This document shows, piece by piece, positions 22,151-22,322 of a stretch of 22,322 nucleotides of DNA. Location: contig CAJNOQ010002867.1 of the NCBI GenBank assembly GCA_905250885.1, forward strand, positions 1 through 22,322. The letters are read 5' to 3'. Position numbers and translations under genes: made by a program. Below the pieces are notes generated by a model. The model did not search any database, was not told the DNA's origin, and saw only the letters and a list, made by a program, of their open reading frames with translations. The stretch comes from Didymodactylos carnosus. Its lineage: Eukaryota > Rotifera > Eurotatoria > Philodinida > Philodinidae. Positions within the stretch are counted from its first letter, which is position 1. Each line of letters starts with the position of its first letter.

Positions 22151-22322
22151 TATAAATTTAAAGCTTTGCTAACTTTCTTGGGGCGTCCTTTTGTTTTTCG
22201 TTTGCCCAATAGTTGAATACGTGTTTTATCGCTAACTTGATACAAGTTAAATAAAATTGCCAATCCAACCGAATGTTTACATGAATATTGTTTCATGCCA
22301 ACTGGACAGCTACATGATTGTA
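22150..22322 (-). CDS. 3' end of a SWIM zinc-finger protein (partial, 57 codons to stop)
   Basis: The frame is open from the window edge to TAA and reads QSCSCPVGMKQYSCKHSVGL, then AILFNLYQVSDKTRIQLLGK, then RKTKGRPKKVSKALNL. The CxC followed by CxH (CSC...CKH) is the SWIM zinc-finger pattern, found in MULE-type transposases and related DNA-binding or regulatory proteins. The basic GRPKK resembles an AT-hook core. Such a SWIM finger plus GRPKK at the extreme C-terminus fits a transposase-derived or MULE-related protein, but the catalytic part lies outside the window, so function cannot be assigned. The 5' end is missing. Confidence 0.8.
   Translation of the reverse strand, partial: QSCSCPVGMKQYSCKHSVGLAILFNLYQVSDKTRIQLLGKRKTKGRPKKVSKALNL

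Overview
This is a eukaryotic, AT-rich stretch carrying three clear multi-exon animal genes, the 3' end of a fourth, and many small foldback and inverted-repeat elements. A two-zinc-finger nuclear receptor restricts the source to metazoans. Short GT-AG introns (mostly 52-90 nt), AT-richness, a SWIM-finger/GRPKK gene end and splice acceptors almost touching the start codons suggest a rotifer, possibly bdelloid. That assignment is inference only.

Layout: 1-2260 is repeat-rich and gene-free: a ~790-bp foldback element, a 137-bp MITE whose relative lies at 10.66 kb, and an inverted array of a GACATTTGGG-like motif. 2364-6079 (minus) is a complete 16-exon lysine-specific histone demethylase of the LSD1/KDM1A type (703 aa), with SWIRM, FAD-binding oxidase and tower domains. 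7571-9516 (plus, divergent) is a complete five-exon SURF4 cargo receptor (275 aa) ending in KKEW. 9.85-12.1 kb holds the second MITE copy and a dead non-LTR retrotransposon reverse transcriptase, itself interrupted by a 212-bp hAT-type MITE with an 8-bp target duplication. 13344-15890 (minus) is a five-exon nuclear receptor (682 aa) with an NR5/NR6/HR4-like DNA-binding domain and a ligand-binding domain that ends without a visible AF-2 helix. A nearly perfect 176-bp hairpin MITE sits in its third intron.

15.9-22.1 kb is mostly gene-free. It holds a degenerate coding fragment (18880-19143, minus), a ~600-bp foldback element (19190-19790), and a mosaic of direct and inverted repeats (21076-21388). 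The window ends inside a minus-strand gene whose last 57 codons show a SWIM zinc finger and a basic GRPKK tail.

The genes do not form an operon or a common pathway. LSD1 and a nuclear receptor both act in transcription, but nothing here shows that they work together. The most testable oddity is that all three complete genes have a good 3' splice site 1, 2 and 28 nt upstream of the ATG, with no upstream exon recognised, as expected for spliced-leader trans-splicing. I found no convincing new multi-gene system; the novelty is in the repeats and gene structures.
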